DNA of 57,216 nucleotides from Gammaproteobacteria bacterium (lineage in GTDB: Bacteria > Pseudomonadota > Gammaproteobacteria > Steroidobacterales > GCA-2729495): NCBI GenBank assembly GCA_021773815.1, contig JAJFJS010000106.1, forward strand, positions 1 through 57,216, in the 5' to 3' direction. Below are positions 49,794 through 57,216 of this stretch, piece by piece. The translations under genes were made by a program, and so were the position numbers. The stretch's first letter is position 1; each line of letters starts with the position of its first letter. A model generated the notes under the pieces. That model was not told the origin of the DNA and did not search any database. It worked only from the letters and a program-made list of their open reading frames with translations.

Positions 49794-51554
49794 ATGTACC
49801 AGGACGGCCTTATGGGTGAATCTCTAGCTCAAAACTCTCGACCTCTCGTGCCACATAGCGGGTCTCGCGCTCTCCTGGATGCCCGTCTTGCGACCATTGA
49901 TATCGCGGGACTGCATCGACGTGTCCGCGATCGTATCTTGCCGATCTACCCGCCAACCCTGCAAAGCGCACTGAAAAGCGAATACCTGGATATCGCCGGT
50001 CTGACCCGAACTCGGATTCCCGGTGCGCCTCACTGGCACCATGATTCCTGGGCGCGAGCTAACCTCAATCTGCATGATCGTAACCGGCAACTTAAAGCCG
50101 GTCGCTTTGCTTTGGCTGACCAGCCCCAGGAAGTACGCGCCAAAGCAGCTCGCTGCGCCCGAATCTGCCGGGGGCTGACACGCAAGCGTGATCATCAGGC
50201 TGCCTATGCAGCAGCAAGCAAGTTTGCGATCTCCCAGAATATCAAGCCTCCCGCACCAGCCGGACCGACTCGATCAGTTCACGGCTGCCTCTTGCGGTTG
50301 ACCGACGATAGATGGTGGCGTCGCGTTCTCAAGCGAGCCGTTTACAAGGCCTCAGAGGAAGTCGAACGCGATCTGGGGCTGGTACAGGCCCAGGCTGGCT
50401 TGTATTCCTCCGATGACGCTGTTAACCGCCGCCTGGCTGACCGGGAACGCTCGCACAACCTGCTGCAGGAAACCTATGCCGTTAATGAGTTGGGTGAATC
50501 ATTTAGCCTGGCAGAACTGGCCGAATTGTCGGTTAGTAACCCGGTAATCCGGCGCACGGAGTTGATGGTTCGCCTGCGGGGCTTTGAAGAATACGGCGAA
50601 AAGCACGGCCACATCGGGGAGTTTTTCACGCTGACATTGCCCAGTCGCTTTCACGCCTTTCGCCGCTCGGGCCAGAGGAATCCACGTTATGAGGGCCGAA
50701 ATCCCGGTGATGGGCAAGCCTGGCTAAATTCCGTTTGGGCCCGCATTCGCGCCAGACTTCATCGGCTCGGTATTCCGATCTATGGCGTTCGCGTTGCCGA
50801 ACCTCATCATGACGGCACACCGCATTGGCACATGCTGTTGTATTTTGACGGTTCACATCAGGCAACCATCCATCAGGTGTTTCGCCAATATCTGTTGGCA
50901 GAATCCCCGGATGAGCCTGGGGCGCTGGAACATCGCCTTAAGATCATTGCTATCGATCCGGAGAAAGGCAGCGCTACCGGCTACTTTGCCAAGTACATCT
51001 CGAAAAATATCGATGGCCATAAAGTCGGGCAAGATTTCGAGGATCATAAATTTGGGCGCGATGCTGCCGAAACCTCGGTGCGCGTCGAGGCTTGGGCCTC
51101 GCTTTGGCGAATCCGTCAATTTCAACAGATCGGCGGGCCGCCGGTCGGTGTATGGCGCGAATTGCGCCGCTTAAAGGCCCCGACGGGTGAACGCTTCGAG
51201 CCTGCTCGCCAGGCCGCCGATCAGGGCGACTGGTGCGCTTTTATGGAGGCCATGGGGGGTATCTCGGTTCTGTGCCGGGACCGGCCGATACGAATTCTGA
51301 AGGTTTGGAGTGAACTGCCCGGGACTTATGGCGATCCGGTCGGTTTCGTAATAGACGGAATTGAAAGCGGTCCGGAAAGTATTTCGACGCGGCTCGTGGA
51401 ATGGAAAATTTTGTGGGGGTCCGATGTCGTGCCCTCTCGGACCTGTGTCAATAACTGTACGGGTGGTCATCACTCAGATATTGATTTTCGCGGCCAATCA
51501 CCCCCGGAACTCGGCCGGACGGGCAATTCCGTTGGGTATGAGATGCGAAATTGA
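49794..51554 (+). CDS. Phage P2 gpA-like replication initiation endonuclease (HUH superfamily)
   Basis: A 586-residue protein. The HUH metal motif is in PHHDGTPHWHMLLYF (around residue 340), and the catalytic tyrosines are in GYFAKYISKNIDGHK (around 400), the pair used by P2 gpA-type proteins in rolling-circle replication. A long N-terminal region (residues 1-250) carries the charged helices of this family, and the C-terminal 150 residues are less conserved. The presence of gpA without phage structural genes suggests an element that replicates after excision, such as a satellite or mobilisable island. A start at ATG 49812 is possible. Confidence 0.85.
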   Translation: MYQDGLMGESLAQNSRPLVPHSGSRALLDARLATIDIAGLHRRVRDRILPIYPPTLQSALKSEYLDIAGLTRTRIPGAPHWHHDSWARANLNLHDRNRQLKAGRFALADQPQEVRAKAARCARICRGLTRKRDHQAAYAAASKFAISQNIKPPAPAGPTRSVHGCLLRLTDDRWWRRVLKRAVYKASEEVERDLGLVQAQAGLYSSDDAVNRRLADRERSHNLLQETYAVNELGESFSLAELAELSVSNPVIRRTELMVRLRGFEEYGEKHGHIGEFFTLTLPSRFHAFRRSGQRNPRYEGRNPGDGQAWLNSVWARIRARLHRLGIPIYGVRVAEPHHDGTPHWHMLLYFDGSHQATIHQVFRQYLLAESPDEPGALEHRLKIIAIDPEKGSATGYFAKYISKNIDGHKVGQDFEDHKFGRDAAETSVRVEAWASLWRIRQFQQIGGPPVGVWRELRRLKAPTGERFEPARQAADQGDWCAFMEAMGGISVLCRDRPIRILKVWSELPGTYGDPVGFVIDGIESGPESISTRLVEWKILWGSDVVPSRTCVNNCTGGHHSDIDFRGQSPPELGRTGNSVGYEMRN

Positions 51555-51601
51555 CTAAAGAGAAGCCAGAAATCCAGCCGGGATCCGGGTTGGCGCAACC
51601 A

Positions 51602-51659
51602 GTTATGCCATGGCATTACAGTGGCATAACAACGCCTACGCGGTGTGTTATGCCATGGC
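51602..51659. repeat. Three copies of a GTTATGCCA box (two direct, one inverted)
   Basis: GTTATGCCA at 51602-51610, its reverse complement TGGCATAAC at 51622-51630, and GTTATGCCATGGC at 51647-51659. The copies lie between the gpA-like gene and the XRE regulator start (51721), so they may be operators for that regulator or iterons at a replication origin. Confidence 0.65.
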
Positions 51660-51720
51660 CGAAAACCGGTTCGGCCCCGGTCAATCCCGGGTATTTCCGC
51701 CCTATTCGAGCGATAAGACA

Positions 51721-52125
51721 ATGATCACACCCGAACAATCCAGGGCAACCCGGGCGCGCCTGGGCCTGTCGCAGCGACACACAGCCGAGCAGGCCGCCGT
51801 GCCTCGCAGCTATCTCAATCAGTTCGAGCGGGGGCGCTGGATACCGACGGACGAATTCTCGGCCAAACTTTTGGCTTTCTACGTAGATCAAGGCTTGCCC
51901 GATCCTGCCACCTTGGATGCTCCGGATGATGATTCGCTGGATAACTCATCCACCTTTTCTGCAGATGTCTCGGCTTCGCCTCCAGTGGTGCGATCTCAAT
52001 GGGCGGCTGTTTCCAAGGCCGCGCTGGTGGTGGGCGCAGTCGGCGGCATCCTGATAGCCTCAGGGAATGTCCCGGCGGCGCTGGCATTACTCCGGCGCGT
52101 GCGAGAGGGGCGGCAGCGGATCTAA
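51721..52125 (+). CDS. XRE-family regulator with a C-terminal hydrophobic segment
   Basis: The start is placed at ATG 51721 because a longer frame from 51610 would run through the repeat boxes. The 134-residue protein has an XRE helix-turn-helix near the N-terminus (QSRATRARLGLSQRHTAEQA, AVPRSYLNQFERGRWIPTDE), an acidic linker, and a glycine/alanine-rich hydrophobic segment (AALVVGAVGGILIASG) that may anchor it in the membrane, followed by a basic end (RRVREGRQRI). It probably regulates itself or the upstream replication gene through the GTTATGCCA boxes. Confidence 0.75.
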   Translation: MITPEQSRATRARLGLSQRHTAEQAAVPRSYLNQFERGRWIPTDEFSAKLLAFYVDQGLPDPATLDAPDDDSLDNSSTFSADVSASPPVVRSQWAAVSKAALVVGAVGGILIASGNVPAALALLRRVREGRQRI

Positions 52126-52205
52126 ATAAAAATCGCGCCGGGCTGCAAATTGATCTTTTTTGTTGTCATGCAACATGTTAAGTTCTACTGATGAATGCCC
52201 AGTTT

Positions 52206-52306
52206 TTCAACCAACTGCCGGCGCAGGCAGTAAAAATAAAAAACAAGGGCTGTCCGCTGCTCTGCCAGAACAGCGGCTAAGCTCTAGAACCAGCGGTTAG
52301 TCGGCA
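52206..52306. repeat. Possible degenerate attC-like palindrome before the first cassette gene
   Basis: CAACCAACTGCCGG near the left end and CCAGCGGTTAGTCG near the right end are imperfect complements (10 of 14), and GCGGTTAG resembles the GTTRRRY core. CCGCTG/CAGCGG arms (52254-52259 and 52271-52276) form an inner stem. The match is weaker than at the later sites and could be a plain terminator-like structure. The rest of 52126-52370 holds no gene. Confidence 0.35.
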
Positions 52307-52370
52307 AATCAGTATATGCACACTAAGCCGCAGTAGTCTGAGGTATCAATCGAATTTGGGGATTTGGAGT

Positions 52371-53024
52371 ATGGCCGCAGGAAAGACCAAAGAACCGCCG
52401 CCCAGTTCGGACGGGGTTCGAAGAAATGTGCTGAGCTGGTTTTTTTTGCTCAACAAGAAGGGCGGCGCAGCACGGGGAATGCAAGACCTTTGCAAAGGCA
52501 TTAAAGACGAGTTCGGCTACAAAGCACCTCTTGTTAAGGAGCATCTCACTTTCCTTTGCGACCTCGACTACGTAAAAAAAGAAACGGTTATGACCAAAGT
52601 AAAAACTGGGCAAACCGAGCGTGAGCAGGCGAAATCTACGTATCGTATCGGGGCGAAGGGAATAGAGTTTATGGAGGGGAAGTCTGCATTTTCTGACAAA
52701 GATCGATATCCTGGTATCAACATAACTGCGACTGGCTCAACCGTTGTGCTCGGTGATGGAAACGTAGTCAATTCTAACAATAGGGAAACCTATGATGAAC
52801 TGGGCAAGCTATTGCATGCAATAGCCGATTCGTTGGAGCTAAATGATGCTTCTAAGCTCGAAGCCTCTGTAAACGTCGAAACAATTCGGGATCAGCTAGC
52901 TCTCAACCAACCGAATCAAACAATTATCGAAGCCGCTTGGCAGGCGGCTAGCAAACTGTGCACTACGGCTACTCTTGTGGAATACGTAACACGCATTGCG
53001 CCAATGATCGGGGGCCTGTTCTAG
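52371..53024 (+). CDS. Unknown winged-helix-like protein with a GDGN strand motif (cassette 1)
   Basis: The start is ATG 52371, preceded by purine-rich sequence; an upstream TTG at 52356 is less likely. The 217-residue protein opens with a helical segment resembling a winged helix (NVLSWFFLLNKKGG, then ARGMQDLCKGIKDEFGYKAP and VKEHLTFLCDLDYVKKE), followed by a beta strand region ITATGSTVVLGDGNVVNSN (around residue 125), a pattern I have seen in several bacterial conflict-type proteins, then helices. Function is unknown; anti-phage or regulatory roles are only possible. Lower GC than the chromosome. Confidence 0.6.
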   Translation: MAAGKTKEPPPSSDGVRRNVLSWFFLLNKKGGAARGMQDLCKGIKDEFGYKAPLVKEHLTFLCDLDYVKKETVMTKVKTGQTEREQAKSTYRIGAKGIEFMEGKSAFSDKDRYPGINITATGSTVVLGDGNVVNSNNRETYDELGKLLHAIADSLELNDASKLEASVNVETIRDQLALNQPNQTIIEAAWQAASKLCTTATLVEYVTRIAPMIGGLF

Positions 53025-53030
53025 TATGCT

Positions 53031-53146
53031 GCCTAATCAGTGTGGGCAGTTCGCTCGCTGCGCGAGCCGGATGGTTGACCCGTCTGCGCTCTTGCTTTGC
53101 AGCAAGGCCACGGCCGCGTCAAATGCCGCTGCCACAAGCGTTATGG
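53031..53146. repeat. attC-like site after cassette gene 1
   Basis: The left end GCCTAATCAGTGTGGGCAG and right end CTGCCACAAGCGTTATGGG are imperfect inverted complements, and the right end holds a GCGTTATG core like that of chromosomal integron attC sites. The length, about 115 bases, and internal partial stems fit attC. It lies directly after the stop of cassette gene 1 and before the ribosome site of the next gene. Confidence 0.6.
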
Positions 53147-53161
53147 GGCGGGGAGGCTTTC

Positions 53162-53521
53162 GTGACTCTTTTTAAGTTGATAACCCTTTTCCTACTATTT
53201 ACACCGGGCTTAAGTTTCGCAGATGAATTCTACTGTACCTATATCGGCGGTGTTGCTCGAGACATCGATAAACTGAATTCAACTGTTCAACCGGGATTTG
53301 ATGGCCAACCCTGTAGGAAAGGCGATGCTCTTGAGATCCTGACTTATGATGCAGCGGGGTTTAATCGCGAGTGGATGTATCTGGCAAGCGAAATTGCACA
53401 ATTATGCGACCTTGAGTTTCCTGTAACGATCATTGGTCCTATCGATGAGGGCAATCTGGAATCGGGTTCTGTTAGGGCCGTGTGTGTTTTTGTGGGCGAA
53501 ATACGGGAGCTACGGCGGTAA
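53162..53521 (+). CDS. Small exported protein (cassette 2)
   Basis: The GTG at 53162 has GGGAGG 5 bases upstream. The 119-residue protein has a signal peptide (FKLITLFLLFTPGLSFA), and a short mature part with cysteines near both ends (DEFYCTYIGGVARD, AQLCDLEF and VRAVCVF). No family was recognised. Its stop lies 1 base before the next attC-like site. Confidence 0.7.
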   Translation: MTLFKLITLFLLFTPGLSFADEFYCTYIGGVARDIDKLNSTVQPGFDGQPCRKGDALEILTYDAAGFNREWMYLASEIAQLCDLEFPVTIIGPIDEGNLESGSVRAVCVFVGEIRELRR

Positions 53522-53522
53522 T

Positions 53523-53620
53523 GCCCCATAACCATCACCGGCCGCGGACATTTGAGCCGTCAGCGGCTTCGGCGCCGCAAAACGCCTGTCGCTTCAAATG
53601 CCCCTGGTGTGGGCGTTATG
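53523..53620. repeat. attC-like site after cassette gene 2
   Basis: The clearest attC-like structure here: CCCATAACCATCACC at the left and GGTGTGGGCGTTATG at the right are imperfect complements, and an inner pair CATTTGA/TCAAATG supports the stem, total about 98 bases. The CATAAC/GTTATG ends are exact complements. The next gene's most upstream plausible ATG lies inside the right end. Confidence 0.7.
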
Positions 53621-54295
53621 ACGCATCTTCAAACGCCGTCTGTGGCCCAGAAACTCGCGCGAGTAGTGATCAATAGCATGTTCGGAAAAAGTAAACGAGA
53701 AATTTTGGAGCTCAAGGCCCGGCTTGAGTCGCTTGAGGAAGATCTCGACAACGCCAAAAAACAGATATCTGAGCTTCAACAAAATCTGAGTAAACGGACG
53801 TCGATAAGGGAGCTTAAGGAAAAGAACCTCGACGGAAAGTTCAAGGAAGGAATAGGCGGATATTTTGCAAGCTTAGTCAATCTCGAGAAGGAAGATATAG
53901 CAAGTACTTTCGATGCATCTGACAAAAGCGCAGCTGAAGCAGTGCGAATGATGGATCCTATTAGGCGGGGGTTTTCTGAGCTTCGACAGGGAATCCCTGC
54001 CGGTTACGAAGTAGAGCTAGGTGGAGGTGGGCCAGGCCATGCTGAGTCCTTCGCCTATAGAAGCATTAGGGGCTATATATTTGCAGAGCCTGAGCGAGGC
54101 GGCTACAAATGCTCGTGCACCCACAGCGGTCCACCTGAATCATGGACGACAGAGAAATTTCTAGAAGCGCCGGAAACTGTGCTGCAGTTTGTAGCGAAGG
54201 AATTAGCAAGAGAAATTGGTCTCGAAGAAGTATTGCAGTCCATGCCAAAAGAAGGGTGGAGGCGTTACCTAAAAGATGGCGAGGGACGGCAGTGA
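53618..54295 (+). CDS. Unknown coiled-coil protein (cassette 3)
   Basis: A protein of about 225 residues from ATG 53618; ATG 53678 (MFGKSKREIL) is an alternative that avoids the attC right end. A coiled coil (EILELKARLESLEEDLDNAK and on) occupies roughly residues 24-55. The rest is a soluble domain with GYEVELGGGGPGHAES, a CSC pair (GGYKCSCTHSG) and the helical LQFVAKELAREIGLEEVLQS. No family was recognised. GC is lower than in the chromosome, and attC-like sites lie on both sides. Confidence 0.65.
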   Translation: MTHLQTPSVAQKLARVVINSMFGKSKREILELKARLESLEEDLDNAKKQISELQQNLSKRTSIRELKEKNLDGKFKEGIGGYFASLVNLEKEDIASTFDASDKSAAEAVRMMDPIRRGFSELRQGIPAGYEVELGGGGPGHAESFAYRSIRGYIFAEPERGGYKCSCTHSGPPESWTTEKFLEAPETVLQFVAKELAREIGLEEVLQSMPKEGWRRYLKDGEGRQ

Positions 54296-54340
54296 GTGGA
54301 TCGGCTGCTAGATGTCTTGGATTTCGTTTGGGGCGCAATG

Positions 54341-54400
54341 CGCCATAACCAGCAGGCAGCGGACATTTGATACAAGCCATATGCTCGCTGGCGTTGGATG
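54341..54400. repeat. attC-like site after cassette gene 3
   Basis: Short form, about 60 bases: CCAGCAGGCA on the left pairs with TGCTCGCTGG on the right (8 of 10), and the outer CCATAAC pairs with GTTGGATGG in part. The right end GTTGGAT fits the GTTRRRY core consensus. The CAGCGGACATTTGA segment is shared with the previous site. Confidence 0.6.
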
Positions 54401-54490
54401 GCTTAATCGCCGTAGATTTTGACGCTATTCTTTTGCTAAAAAATAGTTGGAAAATTTTTGCTCAAAGTGAATTATGGATATTGGAGTTTT

Positions 54491-55198
54491 GTGAAGAGTT
54501 CTAGTTCAAAGATCGCCCGAGACGCTGCCAAATGGGCGCTGTGGATTGTGCCTATATCTGCGATTATTAACCTGAATTTTCTCAACAAGTTCGGACTGGG
54601 AGAGTATGTCGCCCGGTTTTTGCTGATCTCGATAGGGTACGGAGCAATATTTTTCATTGCCGCATGGGGTTTCATTGCAGTGAGGAAAAATTTAATGGAG
54701 CCAGGTCTTAGAGCCTCGCTAACGCAAAAGGTTGCGAAAGCTGCCGAGACGTTTCTGGGTGATGATAACTCGGTGAAAGACGCTGACTCCGAGCTTTTTG
54801 CTGCCGCTCATGCCGAGTTAGGTACGGATCAATTGAAAAGTGGATTGTGGGCAAAAGCATTAGTGTTAGCCAATGCAGATGAGAAGAAACAACAAGTTCA
54901 GTATATAAAGCTTCGCGTGCGTGAAATGCACGAGGATCAGCTAAGGGATCGGAAAGAAGGGGAAATATGGGCTGCGGCGGAAAAATTACAACGAGAGAGG
55001 ATAGAAGCAGAAGAGAAGGAAAGGCGTCGATGTGAATCGATAGCTAAACAAGCCGCTGAGGAAGAAGCGGTGCGGCAGGAGCGTTTGCGGCAACAAAGTG
55101 AATATTGGAACCCGGGTAGATCGGCAGTGGCCATCCTGATGATTGTCGCGTTGCTAGCATTTCTTATTTTTATATCTGGAGGTCCAATTGGCCCGTAA
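54491..55198 (+). CDS. Membrane-anchored coiled-coil protein (cassette 4)
   Basis: The start is placed at GTG 54491, with GGAG 4 bases upstream; a TTG at 54458 would add 11 residues. The 235-residue protein has two N-terminal membrane segments (about residues 14-32 and 45-65), then the helical AAHAELGTDQLKSGLWAKAL and YIKLRVREM motif seen in many small bacterial membrane proteins, a long charged coiled coil (about 140-205), and a final membrane segment (AVAILMIVALLAFLIFI). Function unknown. Confidence 0.7.
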   Translation: MKSSSSKIARDAAKWALWIVPISAIINLNFLNKFGLGEYVARFLLISIGYGAIFFIAAWGFIAVRKNLMEPGLRASLTQKVAKAAETFLGDDNSVKDADSELFAAAHAELGTDQLKSGLWAKALVLANADEKKQQVQYIKLRVREMHEDQLRDRKEGEIWAAAEKLQRERIEAEEKERRRCESIAKQAAEEEAVRQERLRQQSEYWNPGRSAVAILMIVALLAFLIFISGGPIGP

Positions 55199-55229
55199 CC
55201 AGCAGCGGCAGATCACTGGGGTCATCTGA
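55190..55229. repeat. Half attC-like sequence after cassette gene 4
   Basis: GGCCCGTAACCAGCAGCGG has the left-end pattern of the other sites, but the complementary right end is absent; a small CAGAT/ATCTG stem follows instead. It looks like a site truncated when the AT-rich gene to its right arrived. Confidence 0.4.
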
Positions 55230-55260
55230 ACGTAAATAAATAGTAATTAAGTCTGAGCGA

Positions 55261-56796
55261 ATGAGCTACATAAGAGAACACTGGAAAGGAGAATTAACGC
55301 TTGCCCAATCATTTTGGGTAAATATGTTTCTACTGAGTTTTGGTTTTCGATTGCTTGATACGTTCCTTTTCCAATGGACACCTCCGCCTGAAAGTCTGCA
55401 AATATGGGTGGGATTGGCCTTAATTTATTTGTTTGCTGCCTTGTTCTTAGTTTATCCATGGCAAATTGTAGGGACTTGGCGCAGTAGCCAAAGACATGAA
55501 GAGGAAACAAATAAAAAAGGTTGGTCGAGAGTAGTAAGAGTTTTAATTATTTTCGGACTGTTTGGCACTGTCGGTAATTTGTTAGTACTCGCTCCAACAC
55601 TTAAAGAGATGATGAAAATCATTTATTTTAATGAAGGCGTGAGCGAATACGAGCTGAGCTTAGATTTAGAAAATAATTTAATCATTCTCAATGGTGCTAT
55701 AGGCTTTGGTGTATCACGTGATTTAGATGAGTTGCTTCAGGCAAATCCAGAGATAAAAGGGATAGTATTAAATAGTTTTGGAGGAAGGCTTGCTGAAGGT
55801 GATGCATTAGGTTCGCTGATTAAAGAATATAGGCTTGATACTTATTCATCTGAACAATGTCTGTCGGCTTGTACAGTTGCATTTATTCATGGCAAGACGC
55901 GAAGTATAACCAGAAATGCAAATCTTGGATTTCATTCATATCAAAATGTAGAAGATTTTATTCTGTCGTCAGAAATTAGTAGACAGCAAGATATTCATGC
56001 AAAGTTGTTTATAGAAAATGGCGTATCGACAGAATTTGTATCGAAAATGTTTGACGCAGAATTTGATGATATGTGGTACCCCTCGCAAGATGTTTTATTA
56101 ACTGCGGGAGTTATCGATGGAGTGATTCAAGATTCGCAAATTCGAAGAAAAAATGATATTTCATCTAAGGATAGGCTTTCCACAGAATCTGCAGAAGAAA
56201 TGGTTGCAGAAATACCTGGTATTCATGCCATAAAAATTTATGAACCAGAAATTTATGAAGAATTAATGGCCAGAATGATCAAAGCTTTGAATGAAGGGGG
56301 CTCATCTCTCGAAATTCAAAATATGGGTAGTGAGGCCATGCAAAATAGCGTGGGGCAAAAATTACATTTAGTATCAGATAATTTATTAACAAGGGTAAAT
56401 AATGTAAATAAAGAAATTTTACGTAGCCTGAGTCAAGCCGATCCATTTTTATGTCTTAAGCATTTATATTCAGCGGAATATGGCTCATTAAATTACTCGA
56501 GATATTTAAGCCATAAACAGCTAATGTCATTGAACGAAGTTTTAGCGCAAATTTTTGAAGAGAGTTATCAGTCGGTTGCTCCGGTAATTAATATAAAACA
56601 GGCAGAAATGGACCTTGAATTGGTGTTTGACGTAATGGGAGAACTTATTAGTTATTTTGATCCTTCAGGTCTTGCAAACCGTGAAGAATATTCGAAATTT
56701 TGTTTAGCAAGTATTCGATTTATTGAAGCAACTGAAGGATTAGGGCAACAGCGCACAGGAAATATGTATCGATATTTATACAGCCTTCCTGAGTAA
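55261..56796 (+). CDS. Membrane-anchored ClpP-class (COG3904-like) serine protease/hydrolase-fold protein
   Basis: A 511-residue, very AT-rich gene. Three membrane segments lie in the first 120 residues. The central domain follows the ClpP/SDH pattern: IKGIVLNSFGGRLAEGDALG (oxyanion glycines), the putative nucleophile serine in CLSACTVAFIHG, and a histidine in LGFHSYQ, as in the COG3904 predicted periplasmic proteins. The C-terminal 220 residues are helical and unrecognised. It may process or sense proteins at the membrane. It does not end in an attC-like site and its base composition differs even from the preceding cassettes, so it probably arrived separately. Confidence 0.7.
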   Translation: MSYIREHWKGELTLAQSFWVNMFLLSFGFRLLDTFLFQWTPPPESLQIWVGLALIYLFAALFLVYPWQIVGTWRSSQRHEEETNKKGWSRVVRVLIIFGLFGTVGNLLVLAPTLKEMMKIIYFNEGVSEYELSLDLENNLIILNGAIGFGVSRDLDELLQANPEIKGIVLNSFGGRLAEGDALGSLIKEYRLDTYSSEQCLSACTVAFIHGKTRSITRNANLGFHSYQNVEDFILSSEISRQQDIHAKLFIENGVSTEFVSKMFDAEFDDMWYPSQDVLLTAGVIDGVIQDSQIRRKNDISSKDRLSTESAEEMVAEIPGIHAIKIYEPEIYEELMARMIKALNEGGSSLEIQNMGSEAMQNSVGQKLHLVSDNLLTRVNNVNKEILRSLSQADPFLCLKHLYSAEYGSLNYSRYLSHKQLMSLNEVLAQIFEESYQSVAPVINIKQAEMDLELVFDVMGELISYFDPSGLANREEYSKFCLASIRFIEATEGLGQQRTGNMYRYLYSLPE

Positions 56797-57104
56797 ACAC
56801 TTAAATTAATAGAAAATTATGCCCAAAGAAAAGAGGTCAATTTAAAGCAAAAATTTAATTGCAGGCAGGTCAAAGGACTGAACCGCTTCAGGAAGAACGG
56901 GGCAGTTCGCAGGTCCAGTTGCGCAGATTCTCTGCGGATTGATCGATTTTCCTGAATTTAACAGTGAAAAATTCCAGGCTAAAAAATCAACTTTTATGGT
57001 TGCATACTGGCTGCATCAGGGTTGGCAAACCATGGGATCAGTTTGCCGAATCGATGTAAAATATTGATGAATAACATGTGGTTATCGACAGATAGCTTAC
57101 AGAA
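56797..57104. other. 308-base intergenic stretch between the ClpP-like gene and the IS end
   Basis: AT-rich to mixed sequence without a convincing gene; a small minus-strand frame across 56994-57200 overlaps the IS start and has no ribosome site. No attC-like end was found here. Confidence 0.4.
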
Positions 57105-57216
57105 TGTTCCGGACACATGGTTTACACATGACGGCATTTGGGGGAGATCCCGGATGCCCTGGAAAGAGTGTAAACCAATGGATGAGAGACTCCGTTTCAT
57201 AGCCAGGCTCCTCGAG
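57105..57216 (+). mobile_element. Left end of an IS481-type insertion sequence, cut by the window edge
   Basis: The element seems to begin TGTTCCGGACACATGGTTTACAC near 57105 (first 20 bases considered as the terminal repeat), 49 bases before the transposase start. The right end lies outside the window, so the repeat cannot be confirmed. Confidence 0.6.
57154..57216 (+). CDS. IS481-type transposase, N-terminal 21 residues only
   Basis: GGGGGAGA lies upstream of ATG 57154. The 21 visible codons read MPWKECKPMDERLRFIARLL plus one more residue, the characteristic start of IS481-family transposases (MPWKEx-PMDxRLxFI). The gene continues beyond the window. Too little is present to judge whether it is intact. 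Confidence 0.7.
   Translation, partial: MPWKECKPMDERLRFIARLLE

Larger units (their letters stand above)
47284..57216. mobile_element. Left part of a tRNA-Arg-associated genomic island
   Basis: The island begins at the tRNA fragment and extends beyond the right edge. It carries a tyrosine integrase, an AlpA-like HTH, a P2 gpA-like replication protein and an XRE regulator, then orphan genes with lower GC than the flanking chromosome, attC-like sites, and an IS481-type end. All genes read rightwards. No phage structural, conjugation or integron-integrase gene is visible. Confidence 0.8.

Overview
The window looks like about 47 kb of GC-rich proteobacterial chromosome, followed by the left part of a mobile island that runs off the right edge. 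A gammaproteobacterium is my best guess. It rests on a TonB-dependent receptor, an RND pump, a Tat-type lipoprotein, an SdaA-type serine dehydratase, a P2-type replication protein and integron-like attC sites. No rRNA or marker gene confirms it.

Left and centre (about 2.4-36.6 kb) form an accessory cluster centred on tetrapyrrole chemistry. It holds a uroporphyrinogen-III synthase-like gene (hemD), three uroporphyrinogen decarboxylase-like genes (hemE paralogues, two with altered catalytic positions), two paralogous geranylgeranyl-reductase-type flavoproteins each next to a hemE gene, a 4Fe-4S ferredoxin, a two-subunit 2-oxoacid:ferredoxin oxidoreductase, three split-barrel (PNPOx-like) proteins, one of them fused to a flavodoxin/HemG-like domain, ApbE, and an SDR epimerase. 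Transport genes surround these: a TonB receptor with a large exported repeat protein, a complete Dpp/Opp-type ABC importer, and MATE, MFS and RND exporters. A GntR/HutC regulator lies inside. Several divergent promoters carry a shared operator-like palindrome (8-bp arms, 6-bp spacer), which suggests the scattered operons form one regulon. My reading is acquisition, remodelling or export of a non-standard tetrapyrrole. That function is inferred, not shown.

From 36.6 to 42.3 kb come a REP/MITE-like repeat, a luciferase-like flavoprotein, a second GntR/HutC regulator divergent from a Rieske oxygenase with its own operator, and an exported protein that appears to have a ferrochelatase-like fold without the usual metal-site residues. 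From 42.6 to 47.2 kb the genes look like ordinary chromosome: a LytTR membrane regulator, sdaA, a small membrane protein and two lipoproteins.

At 47239-47283 lies a 3' fragment of a tRNA-Arg(ACG) gene. It marks the left edge of an island: tyrosine integrase, an unknown gene, an AlpA-like HTH, a P2 gpA-like HUH replication endonuclease, an XRE regulator with repeated boxes, then a same-strand series of lower-GC orphan genes separated by attC-like imperfect palindromes, with no integron integrase seen. A very AT-rich gene for a membrane-anchored ClpP-class (COG3904-like) protein follows. The window ends just inside an IS481-type element.
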